Source: Sutcliffiella sp. FSL R7-0096
GTDB taxonomy: Bacteria; Bacillota; Bacilli; Bacillales; Bacillaceae_I
Direction of reading: 5' to 3'
DNA: 64,000 bases
Assembly (NCBI RefSeq): GCF_038595065.1
Contig: NZ_CP152003.1
Location: 3,080,001 to 3,144,000 of the forward strand
A program made the position numbers and the translations under genes. A model generated the notes under the pieces. That model was not told the DNA's origin. It searched no databases and saw only the letters and a list, made by a program, of their open reading frames with translations. Shown here one piece after another: positions 52,478 through 61,947 of this stretch; positions within the stretch are counted from its first letter, which is position 1, and every line of letters begins with the position of its first letter.

Positions 52478-52590
52478 TATATCAAGAAAAAATGAAATAT
52501 ATCTGGAAAAAACTCAATATATCCGGAATTTTCAAGATTTATCATGAAATTTTAAATTATATCTGGAAAAAACAGATTATATCAGGAAAT
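52478..52590. repeat. Phased TATATC(N)GGAAA array (exact 20-bp period)
   Basis: TATATC or TTTATC starts at 52478, 52498, 52518, 52538, 52558 and 52578, all exactly 20 bp apart, usually followed by NGGAAA. Because 20 is not a multiple of three, a protein cannot explain the phasing. Confidence 0.85.
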
Positions 52591-52673
52591 CGACCTTCTC
52601 CGTCAAAATTCGACACGCAGACACACACTCGAACCACTTATACCCCAGCTCCAAAATCCCAACATTGAAAAAA

Positions 52674-52698
52674 AGAGAACAGGCGTCCCTGTCCTCTC
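52674..52698 (-). terminator. Terminator after gcvPB
   Basis: AGAGGACAGG / CCTGTTCTCT on the minus strand, followed by TTTTTTT. Confidence 0.9.
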
Positions 52699-52715
52699 TC
52701 CAATCCAAATCCCAA

Positions 52716-54182
52716 TTAAGCTTCCTTCTGATAACGCAACACAGGCTTACGGGCTGCCAACGTCTCATCCAATCTCTTAATCACTGTTGTATGAGGTGCT
52801 TCTTGCACCACTTCCGGACTTTCTTCCGCTTCACGTGCAATCTGGATCATCGCTTCAATGAAGGAATCCAATGTTTCTTTTGATTCCGTTTCCGTCGGTT
52901 CAATCATGATGCACTCTTCCACATTCAATGGGAAGTAGATCGTTGGCGGGTGGTAGCCGAAGTCAAGCAGACGCTTTGCGATGTCCAATGTACGGACGCC
53001 AAGTTTTTTCTGACGCTTACCGCTCAATACGAATTCGTGCTTGCAATGTCTGTCAAACGGCAGGTCGTAGTGCTCTGCCAGACGACGCATCATGTAGTTC
53101 GCATTCAGAACGGCATATTCTGTGACTGCTTTCAATCCATCCGGACCCATGGATCGAATATACGTGTAAGCACGTACGTTGATACCGAAGTTTCCGTAGA
53201 ATGGCTTCACACGGCCGATTGAATCTGGGCGGTCGTAATCGAAACCGAATGTGCCATCTTCTTTTTTCACTACTAACGGTTTTGGCAGGTATGGGATCAA
53301 ATCCGCTTTTACTCCAACCGGTCCAGAACCTGGGCCTCCACCGCCGTGAGGGCCAGTGAATGTTTTGTGTAAGTTCAAATGAACCACATCAAAGCCCATG
53401 TCCCCAGGGCGAGCCTTGCTTAGTACCGCATTCAAGTTTGCTCCATCATAGTAAAGCTTTCCGCCTGCATCGTGGACAATGCGAGCCATCTCAAGGATGT
53501 TTTCCTCAAAAAGTCCAAGTGTATTCGGGTTGGTCAGCATCAAAGCAGCCGTGTCTTCCCCTACTACTCTGCGAAGATCCTCTAGGTCTACCAAACCATT
53601 TTCGTCGGATTTTACCGTAATGGTTTCAAGGCCTGCTACTGTTGCAGATGCCGGGTTAGTTCCGTGCGCGGAGTCAGGAACGATTACCTTTGTTCGGTTA
53701 TGGTCCTTGTTAGCTTCATGGAACGCACGGATCATCATAAGTCCTGTCCACTCACCATGAGCTCCAGCTGCTGGTTGCAAGGTCACTTCGTCCATCCCTG
53801 TAATCTCGATCAGGTGCTCTTGCAAGTCGTGCATCAATTCCAACGCCCCTTGGACAGTCGATTCATCCTGTAACGGATGAATATGTGCGAAACCAGGGAA
53901 GCGTGCCACGTTTTCGTTGATTTTTGGGTTGTATTTCATCGTACAAGAACCTAGCGGGTAGAAGCCAGAGTCCACACCGTGGTTACGATTACTTAATGCC
54001 GTATAATGACGCATGATATCAAGTTCGGAAACTTCCGGTAGTTCCGGTGCTTCCTCGCGGATGTATGCAGCAGGGAAAAGTTCCGCTAAATCTACTTCGG
54101 GTACATCGTTTTCAGGCAGGCTGTATCCGATACGACCTTCTCTGGACATTTCAAAAATGAGTGGTTGATTTTGTTTATTCAT
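52716..54182 (-). CDS. gcvPB: Glycine dehydrogenase (decarboxylating) subunit 2
   Basis: 488 aa. With GcvPA it forms the PLP-dependent P protein that decarboxylates glycine and passes the aminomethyl group to lipoyl-GcvH. The PLP Lys273 lies in [20 protein letters not shown]. Other motifs: [29 protein letters not shown] and [12 protein letters not shown]. It overlaps the gcvPA stop by 4 nt and ends the gcvT-PA-PB operon. Corresponds to yqhK in B. subtilis. Confidence 0.97.
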   Translation of the reverse strand: MNKQNQPLIFEMSREGRIGYSLPENDVPEVDLAELFPAAYIREEAPELPEVSELDIMRHYTALSNRNHGVDSGFYPLGSCTMKYNPKINENVARFPGFAHIHPLQDESTVQGALELMHDLQEHLIEITGMDEVTLQPAAGAHGEWTGLMMIRAFHEANKDHNRTKVIVPDSAHGTNPASATVAGLETITVKSDENGLVDLEDLRRVVGEDTAALMLTNPNTLGLFEENILEMARIVHDAGGKLYYDGANLNAVLSKARPGDMGFDVVHLNLHKTFTGPHGGGGPGSGPVGVKADLIPYLPKPLVVKKEDGTFGFDYDRPDSIGRVKPFYGNFGINVRAYTYIRSMGPDGLKAVTEYAVLNANYMMRRLAEHYDLPFDRHCKHEFVLSGKRQKKLGVRTLDIAKRLLDFGYHPPTIYFPLNVEECIMIEPTETESKETLDSFIEAMIQIAREAEESPEVVQEAPHTTVIKRLDETLAARKPVLRYQKEA

Positions 54183-55525
54183 TGGTGATGAGCCCCCAAT
54201 TCTTTCGCTAGTGTGTCAATTTCCTCTTTTGTACGCAGTTCCGTTACCGCAAGTAACATATGGTTTTCTAGTTCAGGGTAGTACGTCCCTAAGTCGTAGC
54301 CACCAATCAATCCTTTTTCAAGAAGCTTGCGATTGACTTCCTTAATTGGAGTGGACAGCTTCACAACAAATTCGTTGAAGAACGGACCGCTAAATGTTAC
54401 TTTCAGCCCAGCAGCTTCCAACGTTCGCTTGGCGTATTGCGCTTTCTGGATGTTTTGTACCGCCATTTCCTTTACACCTTTTTTGCCGAGTGCCGTCATG
54501 GCCACAGAAGCAGCTAATGCGTTCAATGCCTGGTTGGAACAAATATTAGAGGTCGCTTTATCACGACGGATATGCTGTTCACGCGCTTGCAACGTCAGAA
54601 CGAATCCGCGTTGGCCTTCCTCATCCACCGTTTGTCCTACTAATCTACCAGGAACTTTACGCATCAATTTTGATGTGACGGCAAAATAACCACAGTGAGG
54701 GCCACCGAATTGTGTAGGGATACCGAATGGCTGTGCATCACCTGTTACTATATCAGCGCCAAATTTTCCTGGAGGCGTCAAAGCACCAAGCGCCAATGGA
54801 TTGGATGATACAACAAACATTCCCTTGTCTGTATGTGCAAGCTTCTCAATTTCTTGAAGTGGTTCGATTTGGCCGAAGAAGTTTGGATATTGAACCATGA
54901 CGGCTGCTACGTCACTAGATATCATTTCTTCAAGTGCCGCTAGATCGGTCACTCCGTCTTTTGTTGGAATTTCTACGACTTCCACATATTGGCCTTTTGC
55001 GTACGATGTAACTACCGCTTTCGCTTCAGGATGTACAGCACCTGAGATTAGGATTTTCTTCTTTCTTGTATGACCGCATGCAAGCATCGCTGCTTCTGCG
55101 AAGGCGGTTGGGCCATCATACATGGAGGAGTTCGCAACGTCCATGCCAGTTAATTCGCAGATCATTGTCTGGAATTCAAAGATTGCCTGTAGCTCACCTT
55201 GTGAGATCTCGGGCTGATAAGGTGTGTATGCTGTGTAAAATTCAGAACGGGAAATGACGTGATCTACGATAACCGGCATGTAGTGATCATAAACGCCTGC
55301 TCCCAAGAAGGAGGCATGCTTGCGTAAATCTTTGTTTTTCGCAGCCAAATCACTTAGTTCGCGCATCAATTCTGATTCAGATTTTGCCTTTTTGATTTTC
55401 AGTTCTCCGTCATAGCGGACGCTTTCCGGGATGTCTGAAAAAAGTTCTTCTATGTTTTCTACACCGATTACTTGCAGCATTTCCTGGATGTCTTGGTCTG
55501 TCATCGGTAAATAACGATGTTTCAT
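54179..55525 (-). CDS. gcvPA: Glycine dehydrogenase (decarboxylating) subunit 1
   Basis: 448 aa. It is the non-PLP partner subunit of the heterotetrameric P protein. Typical segments: [20 protein letters not shown] near the N-terminus, [60 protein letters not shown] and [12 protein letters not shown]. The ATG at 55525 follows GAGAGGGGAACTCAC; the open frame farther upstream crosses a GC-rich repeat and is not coding. It lies about 200 nt downstream of gcvT because of that repeat. Corresponds to yqhJ. Confidence 0.97.
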   Translation of the reverse strand: MKHRYLPMTDQDIQEMLQVIGVENIEELFSDIPESVRYDGELKIKKAKSESELMRELSDLAAKNKDLRKHASFLGAGVYDHYMPVIVDHVISRSEFYTAYTPYQPEISQGELQAIFEFQTMICELTGMDVANSSMYDGPTAFAEAAMLACGHTRKKKILISGAVHPEAKAVVTSYAKGQYVEVVEIPTKDGVTDLAALEEMISSDVAAVMVQYPNFFGQIEPLQEIEKLAHTDKGMFVVSSNPLALGALTPPGKFGADIVTGDAQPFGIPTQFGGPHCGYFAVTSKLMRKVPGRLVGQTVDEEGQRGFVLTLQAREQHIRRDKATSNICSNQALNALAASVAMTALGKKGVKEMAVQNIQKAQYAKRTLEAAGLKVTFSGPFFNEFVVKLSTPIKEVNRKLLEKGLIGGYDLGTYYPELENHMLLAVTELRTKEEIDTLAKELGAHHQ

Positions 55526-55591
55526 GTGAGTTCCCCTCTCCGGTTCGTTTTGGGTTATTAATATAAAATCTGTTAAAAGGTAGGTAAACAC

Positions 55592-55722
55592 CACTGTTGC
55601 TCTCCGCAAAAGGCTTCGCTTACCCAGAGGGCCACCTTGAGCCTCCTCGGCAAGCCTGCGGGGACTCAACATTGTCGCTACTCTCCCGCTGGGGTCTAGT
55701 CCTTTTGCTCCAAGCAAACAGC
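55592..55722. repeat. GC-rich palindromic interspersed repeat, copy 3, inside the gcv operon
   Basis: About 130 bp between gcvT and gcvPA. Interior GAGCCTCCTCGGCAAGCCTGCGGGG and CTCCCGCTGGGGTCTAGTCC tracts match copies 1 and 2. It would be transcribed within the gcv mRNA and could fold strongly. Confidence 0.78.
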
Positions 55723-55732
55723 TACAAACCTT

Positions 55733-56836
55733 TTAGTTTTTTGGTCGTTGGTAAAAAGGTGTTTTGACGACTTTCGCTTTAAGGCGTTTTTTACGCACCT
55801 GTACTTCTACTTCCGTTTCAAGCTCCGTGAAATCTTTTTCCAATAGCGCGAGTCCGATGTTTTTCTTTAAAGTAGGAGACTGTGTACCTGTTGTCACCTC
55901 ACCGATTTTCTTATCCCCGACGAACACTTCATAGCCGTGACGCGGAATCCCTTTGTCTATCATTTCAATTCCCACTATGCGACGAGGGGCACCGTTTTCA
56001 CGTTGTTCTTTTAATACTTCTTTCCCAAAAAAATCTTCTTCTTTATTCGTTTTTACTGCAAAACCGATCCCTGCCTCGATCGGAGTAATGTCTTTTGAAA
56101 GCTCCTGGCCATATAGAGCGAGGTTGGCTTCAAAACGTAGTGTATCTCTGGCTCCTAATCCGCAAGGAACAAGTCCATCCTCTTCTCCAGCCTTAAGCAA
56201 CATGTCCCAGAGTTGTACAGCATCTTCTTGCTGGCAATAGATTTCAAACCCGTCTTCGCCTGTGTATCCGGTTCTGGAAACAAGAGCAATCACACCATTG
56301 ATATCTACATTTTCATTAAATTTAAAAAATTTGATCGCTGAAAGATCTGTGTTTGTCAGCTTTTGAAGGATATTCTCTGCCAAAGGTCCTTGGATTGCCA
56401 ATTGGGCAATGCTTTCCGAGATATTGGTCACTTCCACTTCCTCTGTTGCGTGGCTTTTTAACCAGTCAAAATCTTTTTCAATATTGGATGCATTCACAAC
56501 AAGCAAATAATCTTCGTCCGCCTTTTTGTATATAAGAAGGTCATCCACTGTTCCTCCGTCTGGATAGCACATCGCTGTATACTGTGCACCGCCATCCTTC
56601 AACTTGGAAACATCATTTGTCATCATTTTCTGTAGGTAAGCTAGACTGTCTTTTCCTTTTACTTCAATTTCTCCCATGTGGGAAACATCAAATAAACCGG
56701 CTTTGGTTCGTACCGTCTCGTGTTCATCTTTGATACTTGAAAATTGAACCGGCAAATCCCATCCACCAAAATCAATGGTTTTGGCACCATGGTTTTTGTA
56801 CGCTTCAAATAATGGTGTTTTCTTAAGTTCAGTCAT
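55733..56836 (-). CDS. gcvT: Aminomethyltransferase (glycine cleavage T protein)
   Basis: 367 aa. It transfers the methylene group from lipoyl-GcvH to tetrahydrofolate and releases ammonia. Conserved segments: [49 protein letters not shown] with the folate-binding acidic residues, and [18 protein letters not shown]. The ATG at 56836 follows AAAGGAGGAG. It is the first gene of the operon and sits behind a tandem glycine riboswitch. Corresponds to yqhI. Confidence 0.97.
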   Translation of the reverse strand: MTELKKTPLFEAYKNHGAKTIDFGGWDLPVQFSSIKDEHETVRTKAGLFDVSHMGEIEVKGKDSLAYLQKMMTNDVSKLKDGGAQYTAMCYPDGGTVDDLLIYKKADEDYLLVVNASNIEKDFDWLKSHATEEVEVTNISESIAQLAIQGPLAENILQKLTNTDLSAIKFFKFNENVDINGVIALVSRTGYTGEDGFEIYCQQEDAVQLWDMLLKAGEEDGLVPCGLGARDTLRFEANLALYGQELSKDITPIEAGIGFAVKTNKEEDFFGKEVLKEQRENGAPRRIVGIEMIDKGIPRHGYEVFVGDKKIGEVTTGTQSPTLKKNIGLALLEKDFTELETEVEVQVRKKRLKAKVVKTPFYQRPKN

Positions 56837-56906
56837 TACTTTTCTCCTCCTTTTACTAACCAAAAAGAATTTCAACCTACTATTTTTCTTTTACTCCTCA
56901 AAAAAA

Positions 56907-57125
56907 GGACAGAGAAACTCCTTTTTCAAAAAAGAGTTCTCTGTCCCTTGCACCTGAAAGTTTACCTTATGTAGAAGGCTTTCCCCTTTGGTGGTTTGTC
57001 CATGCACATCATGAATAAACGCTCTCCAGAGTTGCGTCCAACAAGAGTCTTTTTGCCTGAGAGATTCACATGTAGTCTGCTTGCTCCTTCGGCGCTGCCG
57101 CATCTTGATGGACAGTCTCTCCCCT
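56907..57125 (-). promoter_or_regulatory. Tandem glycine riboswitch with terminator, upstream of gcvT
   Basis: The minus strand reads GGGGAGAGACTGTCC...GCGGCAGCGCCGAAGGAGCAAG...TCTCTCAGGCAAAAAG (aptamer 1), then ACTCTGGAGAGCG...CACCAAAGGGGAAAGCC...CTTTCAGGTGCAAGGG (aptamer 2). A terminator at 56907-56946 (GGACAGAGAACTC / GAGTTTCTCTGTCC, then T-run) follows. Glycine binding should prevent termination and switch on gcvT-gcvPA-gcvPB. Confidence 0.96.
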
Positions 57126-57404
57126 TGTTCTCATTCGCAATATAATATTTTTTACAAACATGGTCATACTAGATAGGAAGCTAGAACATTCATGTTTATT
57201 TTGGTAGGTAAAATCGCCTTTCAAAGCTCACTATTATCCTACCATTAGACAAAGGATTCTGGCAATACAAAAACACTGATCATTATTATTTTTATATAGC
57301 TAAATGTTCGGCTTTAAACAAGTGATTTATCAATATTTTCTAATGAAAACGCTATCCTTTTGCAACATACTATAAATTGGATAATTCAGAAAGGATGCAC
57401 ATCG

Positions 57405-59102
57405 ATGAATGTAGAGATTATTTTTGATAAAGAATGGCAGGAAGAACTCCTCAAACGAATGACAGACGATGGACCTTGGGCAAACTTCGAGTTATTCAAA
57501 CTAGCTTTGGAAGTAGAAAACCATCTTAGCATCCCTGAGTTTGAAGGGCTGCTTGCTCCTTCCCATCTACCACAGCTCACACCACTTCCACATCAGTTGG
57601 AGGTAGCTAGAAATGTGGTGGAAGAAATGAATGGCAAAGCCATACTTGCGGACGAGGTTGGCCTCGGTAAGACGATTGAAGCAGGTCTTATTCTCAAAGA
57701 ATATATGATTCGTGGACTGGTAAAGAAAGTATTGATACTAGTCCCAGCTTCCCTCGTATCCCAATGGGCCATTGAGCTGAATCAGAAGTTCTATATTCCT
57801 GCAATCGGACAGAAGAAAAGCTATGTGTGGGAGCAATGTGATGTGGTGGTTTCTTCCATCGACACAGCTAAACGGAGTCCCCACCGAGAGATTATCAATA
57901 GTCTTGAATATGACATGGTGATCATTGATGAGGCTCATAAACTGAAAAACAATAAAACAAAAAACTATGAATTTGTGCAGAATTTGAAGAAGAAATTTTG
58001 CTTACTATTAACGGCCACCCCCATCCAGAATAAAGTGGAGGAAATTTTCAACTTAGTTTCTCTCCTTAAGCCTGGTCATTTGGGGAGTGAGAGCAATTTT
58101 TCCGAGGTATTCAGAGCGAAGGACCGAAAGCTGGATAACGATGAGTATTTAAAAGAACTGGTTAACAAGGTCATGATCCGGAACAGGCGTGGTGATACTG
58201 GTATCGATTGGCCAAAGCGGAATGTGGAGTCGTGTATCATCGAGTTCTCAAAAGAGGAACAGGACCTTTATGATGCAATCAATCAGTTAAAGGCTGATCC
58301 TTATGTGCCGATTACAAGTCAGTTTTCTATTATGACGTTGCAGCGGGAAGCATGCAGCAGTCGGGAAGCCGTTTACTATACGGTCAAGAACATGATTGAA
58401 AGGAAGCAACAGGAGAATCCTCATTATCAGCCTTCACAGCGCCTTCTGAATATATTTGAAAAAATTGATTTGGTTGGAAGGAATTCAAAAGCGGAAAAAG
58501 TGTTGGAGCTCATCCGAAAAGTGAAAGACAAGGTGATCATCTTCACGGAATACAGAGCCACTCAGATGTATCTCCAATGGTTCCTGAAGCAAAATGGCAT
58601 TACCTCCGTTCCTTTCCGAGGTGGATTCAAGCGCGGGAAGAAGGATTGGATGAGGGAATTGTTCAAAAATCATGTTCAGGTGCTTATTGCGACAGAGGCC
58701 GGGGGTGAAGGAATCAACCTCCAGTTTTGTAACCATATCATCAATTATGATCTACCTTGGAATCCAATGAGACTGGAGCAGCGAATCGGACGTATTCACA
58801 GGCTTGGGCAGGAACGGGATGTTCATATCTACAATTTTGCAACAAGCAATACGGTAGAGGAGCATATTTTAAAGCTGCTTTATGAAAAGATAAACCTGTT
58901 TGAGCGGGTCATTGGAGAACTTGATGATATCTTGACAAAGATGGAGATCAAGAATTTGGAAGAACATATCCAGGATATAATGCTTCACTCCAAATCTGAA
59001 GGTGAAATGAAAATAAAAATGGAAAACCTCTCATCTATCATTGAATTTGCGGATCAGATGAAAAAGGAGGAAGAGCCACATGCAGCAGCGGGAAATTCAT
59101 AG
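57405..59102 (+). CDS. yqhH: SNF2-family DEAD/DEAH box helicase
   Basis: 565 aa. Helicase motif I is ILADEVGLGKTIEAGLILKEY, Ia LVPASLVSQWAIEL, II IIDEAHKLKN, III LTATPIQNKVEEIFNL, V/VI ATEAGGEGINLQF and RLEQRIGRIHRLGQ. All ATPase motifs are intact. It corresponds to B. subtilis YqhH (RapA/HepA-like), whose target is not known; a role in transcription or chromosome remodelling is inferred from the family. The ATG at 57405 follows AAAGGATG. It is divergent from gcvT as in B. subtilis and overlaps yqhG. Confidence 0.93.
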   Translation: MNVEIIFDKEWQEELLKRMTDDGPWANFELFKLALEVENHLSIPEFEGLLAPSHLPQLTPLPHQLEVARNVVEEMNGKAILADEVGLGKTIEAGLILKEYMIRGLVKKVLILVPASLVSQWAIELNQKFYIPAIGQKKSYVWEQCDVVVSSIDTAKRSPHREIINSLEYDMVIIDEAHKLKNNKTKNYEFVQNLKKKFCLLLTATPIQNKVEEIFNLVSLLKPGHLGSESNFSEVFRAKDRKLDNDEYLKELVNKVMIRNRRGDTGIDWPKRNVESCIIEFSKEEQDLYDAINQLKADPYVPITSQFSIMTLQREACSSREAVYYTVKNMIERKQQENPHYQPSQRLLNIFEKIDLVGRNSKAEKVLELIRKVKDKVIIFTEYRATQMYLQWFLKQNGITSVPFRGGFKRGKKDWMRELFKNHVQVLIATEAGGEGINLQFCNHIINYDLPWNPMRLEQRIGRIHRLGQERDVHIYNFATSNTVEEHILKLLYEKINLFERVIGELDDILTKMEIKNLEEHIQDIMLHSKSEGEMKIKMENLSSIIEFADQMKKEEEPHAAAGNS

Positions 59103-59898
59103 ATTTTTGGAGCGTTATTTTACAGCAAACAGCTGTGAAATTGTCGAGAATACCAATAGTCACCTTGCCGTCCAGTTGTCCATTGATATGGACAAGGAAC
59201 TGATGAACCGTCCTTTCTATTGGCACTATCTGGAGAAAACTGGCGGCGAACCAAATCCGATGAAGATGACCTTGATCACAGACAGCAACAAAGCACCGGA
59301 AGACCTTAAAGGGGACCACGTTCATTTCGGCTCTCCCAGGATGCACCAAATCTTCGAGTCCACGAAGAGTCTAGCTGGGTATATCCGCTTGTATGAAAAT
59401 GTTCAAGCGCATAACGGTGCGGGACATCTTCCCCTTCATCCATGGCTGAACGTGAACATGAAAGTAAGCTATCAATGCGACCGTAAGAAGGACGTAATCA
59501 TGTCACTCGGGATCCACCTGATTACAGGTACTATTTTGGAACGTTTTCAAGAAGAAGTAGCAAGGATGAACATGACACCCAAAATACCCGATTTCTGCTT
59601 TACCATGACCCCCATCATCATGCCGGCAAGCGGCCTTTCGCGACTTGAGCATTATGTGAATGGATTTATCGCAAGTCAAGATCATCAATGGGCAGATGAA
59701 GCCAGGAAGCGTTGGGAAAAAGATCTTCAACTTTTACAACATTTCTACGAGGATGACGAAGAAAAGCCAGAAGCTTACGAAACGGAGAAGAAGGCTCTAC
59801 AGGAGCAGTATGAGCCGAAAATTCATGTAACAATTATTAACGGAGGCCTATTCTATCTTAGTCCTTCCTTTATTAATAACATACACAATGGGCGATAA
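59080..59898 (+). CDS. yqhG: YqhG family protein
   Basis: 272 aa soluble protein. It begins MQQREIHRFLERYFTANSCE; VQLSIDMDKELMNRPFYWHYLEKTGGEPNP and LHPWLNVNMKVSYQCDRKKD are conserved in this family. No catalytic signature can be named. The start overlaps the yqhH stop by 23 nt, so the two are co-translated and probably act together. The C-terminal codons overlap a terminator stem. B. subtilis shows the same pair. Confidence 0.9.
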   Translation: MQQREIHRFLERYFTANSCEIVENTNSHLAVQLSIDMDKELMNRPFYWHYLEKTGGEPNPMKMTLITDSNKAPEDLKGDHVHFGSPRMHQIFESTKSLAGYIRLYENVQAHNGAGHLPLHPWLNVNMKVSYQCDRKKDVIMSLGIHLITGTILERFQEEVARMNMTPKIPDFCFTMTPIIMPASGLSRLEHYVNGFIASQDHQWADEARKRWEKDLQLLQHFYEDDEEKPEAYETEKKALQEQYEPKIHVTIINGGLFYLSPSFINNIHNGR

Positions 59899-59919
59899 TC
59901 CTCTACCATTGTGTATGTT
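59878..59919. terminator. Terminator shared by convergent yqhG and DUF5658 genes
   Basis: AACATACACAATGG / CCATTGTGTATGTT, perfect 14-bp arms; the left arm lies inside the end of yqhG. Confidence 0.9.
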
Positions 59920-60221
59920 TAACTTATATAATAGAAAATCCAATATACATGAAGGATCGTCACCATACTGTATCCACAAACAGCTGTCGCACTCACCACT
60001 TTTAGGATGATGGACTTTAGTTTCAAATTCCTTTTAATGAAAAAAAATAATAAAAAGGAAACTCCCAGTTTAAAGGAAAGAAACAAGAATGGACTTGTTT
60101 CATAAAGTGCTTTCATCAGGGGGTTCACTTCTTCAATCATTTGAAATTGAAGGCCATAGTAAGTCGCAGCTCCATCAAAAATATTTAATAATAGCAAAAC
60201 GATTAATAGTTTTCTGACCAT
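59919..60221 (-). CDS. DUF5658 family membrane protein
   Basis: 100 aa with three hydrophobic helices. The N-terminal LLLLNIFDGAATYYGLQFQMIEEVNPLMK is the family signature (NxxD...T..G....EANPLM). Function unknown. GGGGGG lies upstream of the ATG, and a good sigma-A promoter (TTGTTT, 18 bp, TATAAT) is centred near 60265 on the minus strand, flanked by two palindromes. Confidence 0.75.
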   Translation of the reverse strand: MVRKLLIVLLLLNIFDGAATYYGLQFQMIEEVNPLMKALYETSPFLFLSFKLGVSFLLFFFIKRNLKLKSIILKVVSATAVCGYSMVTILHVYWIFYYIS

Positions 60222-60236
60222 CGTGTCCCCCCTTAT

Positions 60237-60306
60237 GTTCTCTTACAAGAACTATTATACCCTTGTCGTTCTTAATAAAACAATTTTTTGTTCTTTTTCA
60301 AGAACA
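60237..60306 (-). promoter_or_regulatory. Promoter of the DUF5658 gene with two flanking palindromes
   Basis: GTTCTCTTACAAGAAC at 60237-60252 and TGTTCTTTTTCAAGAACA at 60289-60306 are palindromic and about 53 bp apart, with -10 TATAAT between them. They look like twin operators or loop-forming sites; the regulator is unknown. Confidence 0.45.
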
Positions 60307-60365
60307 TTAACTTTTAGTCATACTTTATATTTTATCCAGTTCGCCGAAATCAAATCTGAGATATA

Positions 60366-60412
60366 AAAAAGGAGTGAGTCTGACCCATTGGATGAGCGCT
60401 CACTCCTTTTTC
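60366..60412 (-). terminator. Terminator after the Cys-rich small protein gene
   Basis: AAAAAGGAGTGAG / CTCACTCCTTTTT arms around 20 nt, about 40 nt past the stop at 60449. Confidence 0.85.
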
Positions 60413-60448
60413 ATATTCTAATAACTTCTTCCGGTCCTAATCTTGAAA

Positions 60449-60694
60449 TTAAAACCATACTCGATTCATTTCACTTAGAAACTCTTTCGTAATCGGAAAG
60501 CCAGCACTTTCCCCTATGACAGCATCAATTCCACAATGTGGGCATACTGCTGTATCCTCTTGGTCTATCCATTCTGATATCAATGAAGGATTGAAAATCT
60601 CTAGACAGAAAAAACATCCGCATGCCGCGTCCTTTTCTAATTCTCTTCGATGATGACTGCTAAACTTATGTGCTTTTGCTAAATACTCTTCCAT
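60449..60694 (-). CDS. Small zinc-ribbon-like cytoplasmic protein
   Basis: 81 aa. Cys pairs CGCFFC (about 25-30) and CPHC (about 51-54) form a probable zinc ribbon. The pattern HKFSSHHRRELEKDAACGCF...CLEIFNPSLISEWIDQEDTAVCPHCGIDAVIGE is a conserved 'cytoplasmic protein' family of Firmicutes and Proteobacteria without known function. AAAAGGAGATTTTT precedes the ATG. It follows the AraC gene on the same strand at 37 nt, so the pair may share a transcript. Confidence 0.8.
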   Translation of the reverse strand: MEEYLAKAHKFSSHHRRELEKDAACGCFFCLEIFNPSLISEWIDQEDTAVCPHCGIDAVIGESAGFPITKEFLSEMNRVWF

Positions 60695-60730
60695 AAAAAT
60701 CTCCTTTTTTCATCCATTAACACTTTATAT

Positions 60731-61597
60731 CTATTTTATCGGTATCCATATCTCTGAGTAAAGATCTGGACTTGATGGATCTTCGTCTGTGTATAATTCG
60801 AAATCCGGAGCTCCAGAGTGCTCATAGCTATTGGATGGGAACCACTCGGAGAAGATACGTTTCCATGTGTCTTGCATAGCATGGGGCATCGGTCCGTGCA
60901 CTTCGAAGACAACCCATTTGGAAGCCGGGATCTCCAACCTTTCCAACTCCTCCGGAATGTCACCCTCCATGGCCGCAGCCACCCAATAATCCATCACTTG
61001 CTCAGACTTCATTTCTTCTGTTGTCCCTTCGCATACACCAAGAACTCCTTTGATCGGACCATTATTGAGCTGGAATAACTTATCCGTAAAGCCTTCTTGG
61101 TTCACATCCTGCCAAAATTTTGGAATCTCCATGGTCTGTTCATCGTTAATACAAGAGAATCTTCTCTTTTTCCCTGCGACTGTAAATGCCTCTTTGTTCA
61201 CTACACTATACTTCATCGGTTCTGCCCCTTCCAATGTCACCTGGATAACCAGGCGGTTATAAGTTTGCAGCTTCCCTTCATGCCTCCGCACTTCGGTTGG
61301 AGAAGTACCGTGCTGCCTACGGAATGCCTTTGTGAAAGCCTCGGGAGTGTCATAGCCATATTTGTAGGCAATATCGATTATCTTGTTGTCCGTTGTAAGT
61401 AAATCCTGTGCAGCAAGCGTCAACCTCCTTCTTCTCAAATACTCTGAAACAGAGGTATCTGTCAACAATCCGAAAGCTCGTTGAAAATGAAAGGTCGAAA
61501 AATTAGCCTGTCTTGCAATGTCCTCAATAGAAATATTCTCCAACAAATTTTTTTCCATATATTCGATTGCCCGTTGAATCGATTCCACCAACGCCAT
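60731..61597 (-). CDS. AraC family regulator with GyrI-like effector domain
   Basis: 288 aa, same layout as the gene at 15763: two AraC helix-turn-helix motifs (IEDIARQANFSTFHFQRAFG, DIAYKYGYDTPEAFTKAFRRQHGTSPTE), then a GyrI-like domain from about 125 (MKYSVVNKEAFTVAGKKRRF... SKWVVFEVHGPMPHAMQDTWKRIFSEWFPS). It is probably a multidrug- or amphiphile-sensing activator. The ATG at 61597 follows GGAGTGAGG. Confidence 0.86.
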   Translation of the reverse strand: MALVESIQRAIEYMEKNLLENISIEDIARQANFSTFHFQRAFGLLTDTSVSEYLRRRRLTLAAQDLLTTDNKIIDIAYKYGYDTPEAFTKAFRRQHGTSPTEVRRHEGKLQTYNRLVIQVTLEGAEPMKYSVVNKEAFTVAGKKRRFSCINDEQTMEIPKFWQDVNQEGFTDKLFQLNNGPIKGVLGVCEGTTEEMKSEQVMDYWVAAAMEGDIPEELERLEIPASKWVVFEVHGPMPHAMQDTWKRIFSEWFPSNSYEHSGAPDFELYTDEDPSSPDLYSEIWIPIK

Positions 61598-61675
61598 ATC
61601 GGCCTCACTCCTTATGTCTATCCTATCAGTGGAAATGGTTGGTTTCCTGTTCGTTTGTGCTTCGTTTTGGCAGGA

Positions 61676-61915
61676 TTAGGTGAAGAGGATGTCTGAGATC
61701 TTTCCACTTTCCGTATACCCAATATCTTGATAAATTTTGTTCGCAGATGGATTCTTTAAATCCGCGTATAGCATCGGAGTAAGACCTTCTCTAATTATAT
61801 GAGAACTTACCTCAGCTACCAATGCACTTGCATATCCTTGTTTTCTTAAAGAAACTGGCGTAAAAACACCGTTGTATAAATTCACTGCCATTAAGGAATT
61901 CCTCGTCTTTATCAA
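61676..61915 (-). pseudogene. Truncated GNAT acetyltransferase (C-terminal remnant)
   Basis: The 79-codon frame covers only the C-terminal half of a GNAT: NLYNGVFTPVSLRKQGYASA carries the acetyl-CoA loop, followed by LYADLKNPSANKIYQDIGY. The N-terminal half is missing, and no ribosome site precedes the apparent ATG. Related full-length proteins are of about 270 aa. It is wedged between the AraC and Nudix genes and probably inactive. Confidence 0.65.
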
Positions 61916-61947
61916 AAACCTTAAACACCCTTCCGTCCCCCTAAATT

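Noticed and set aside
55526-55717. 64-residue N-terminal extension of GcvPA
   Set aside because: It translates the GC-rich repeat; the ribosome site before 55525 and family length support the shorter protein.
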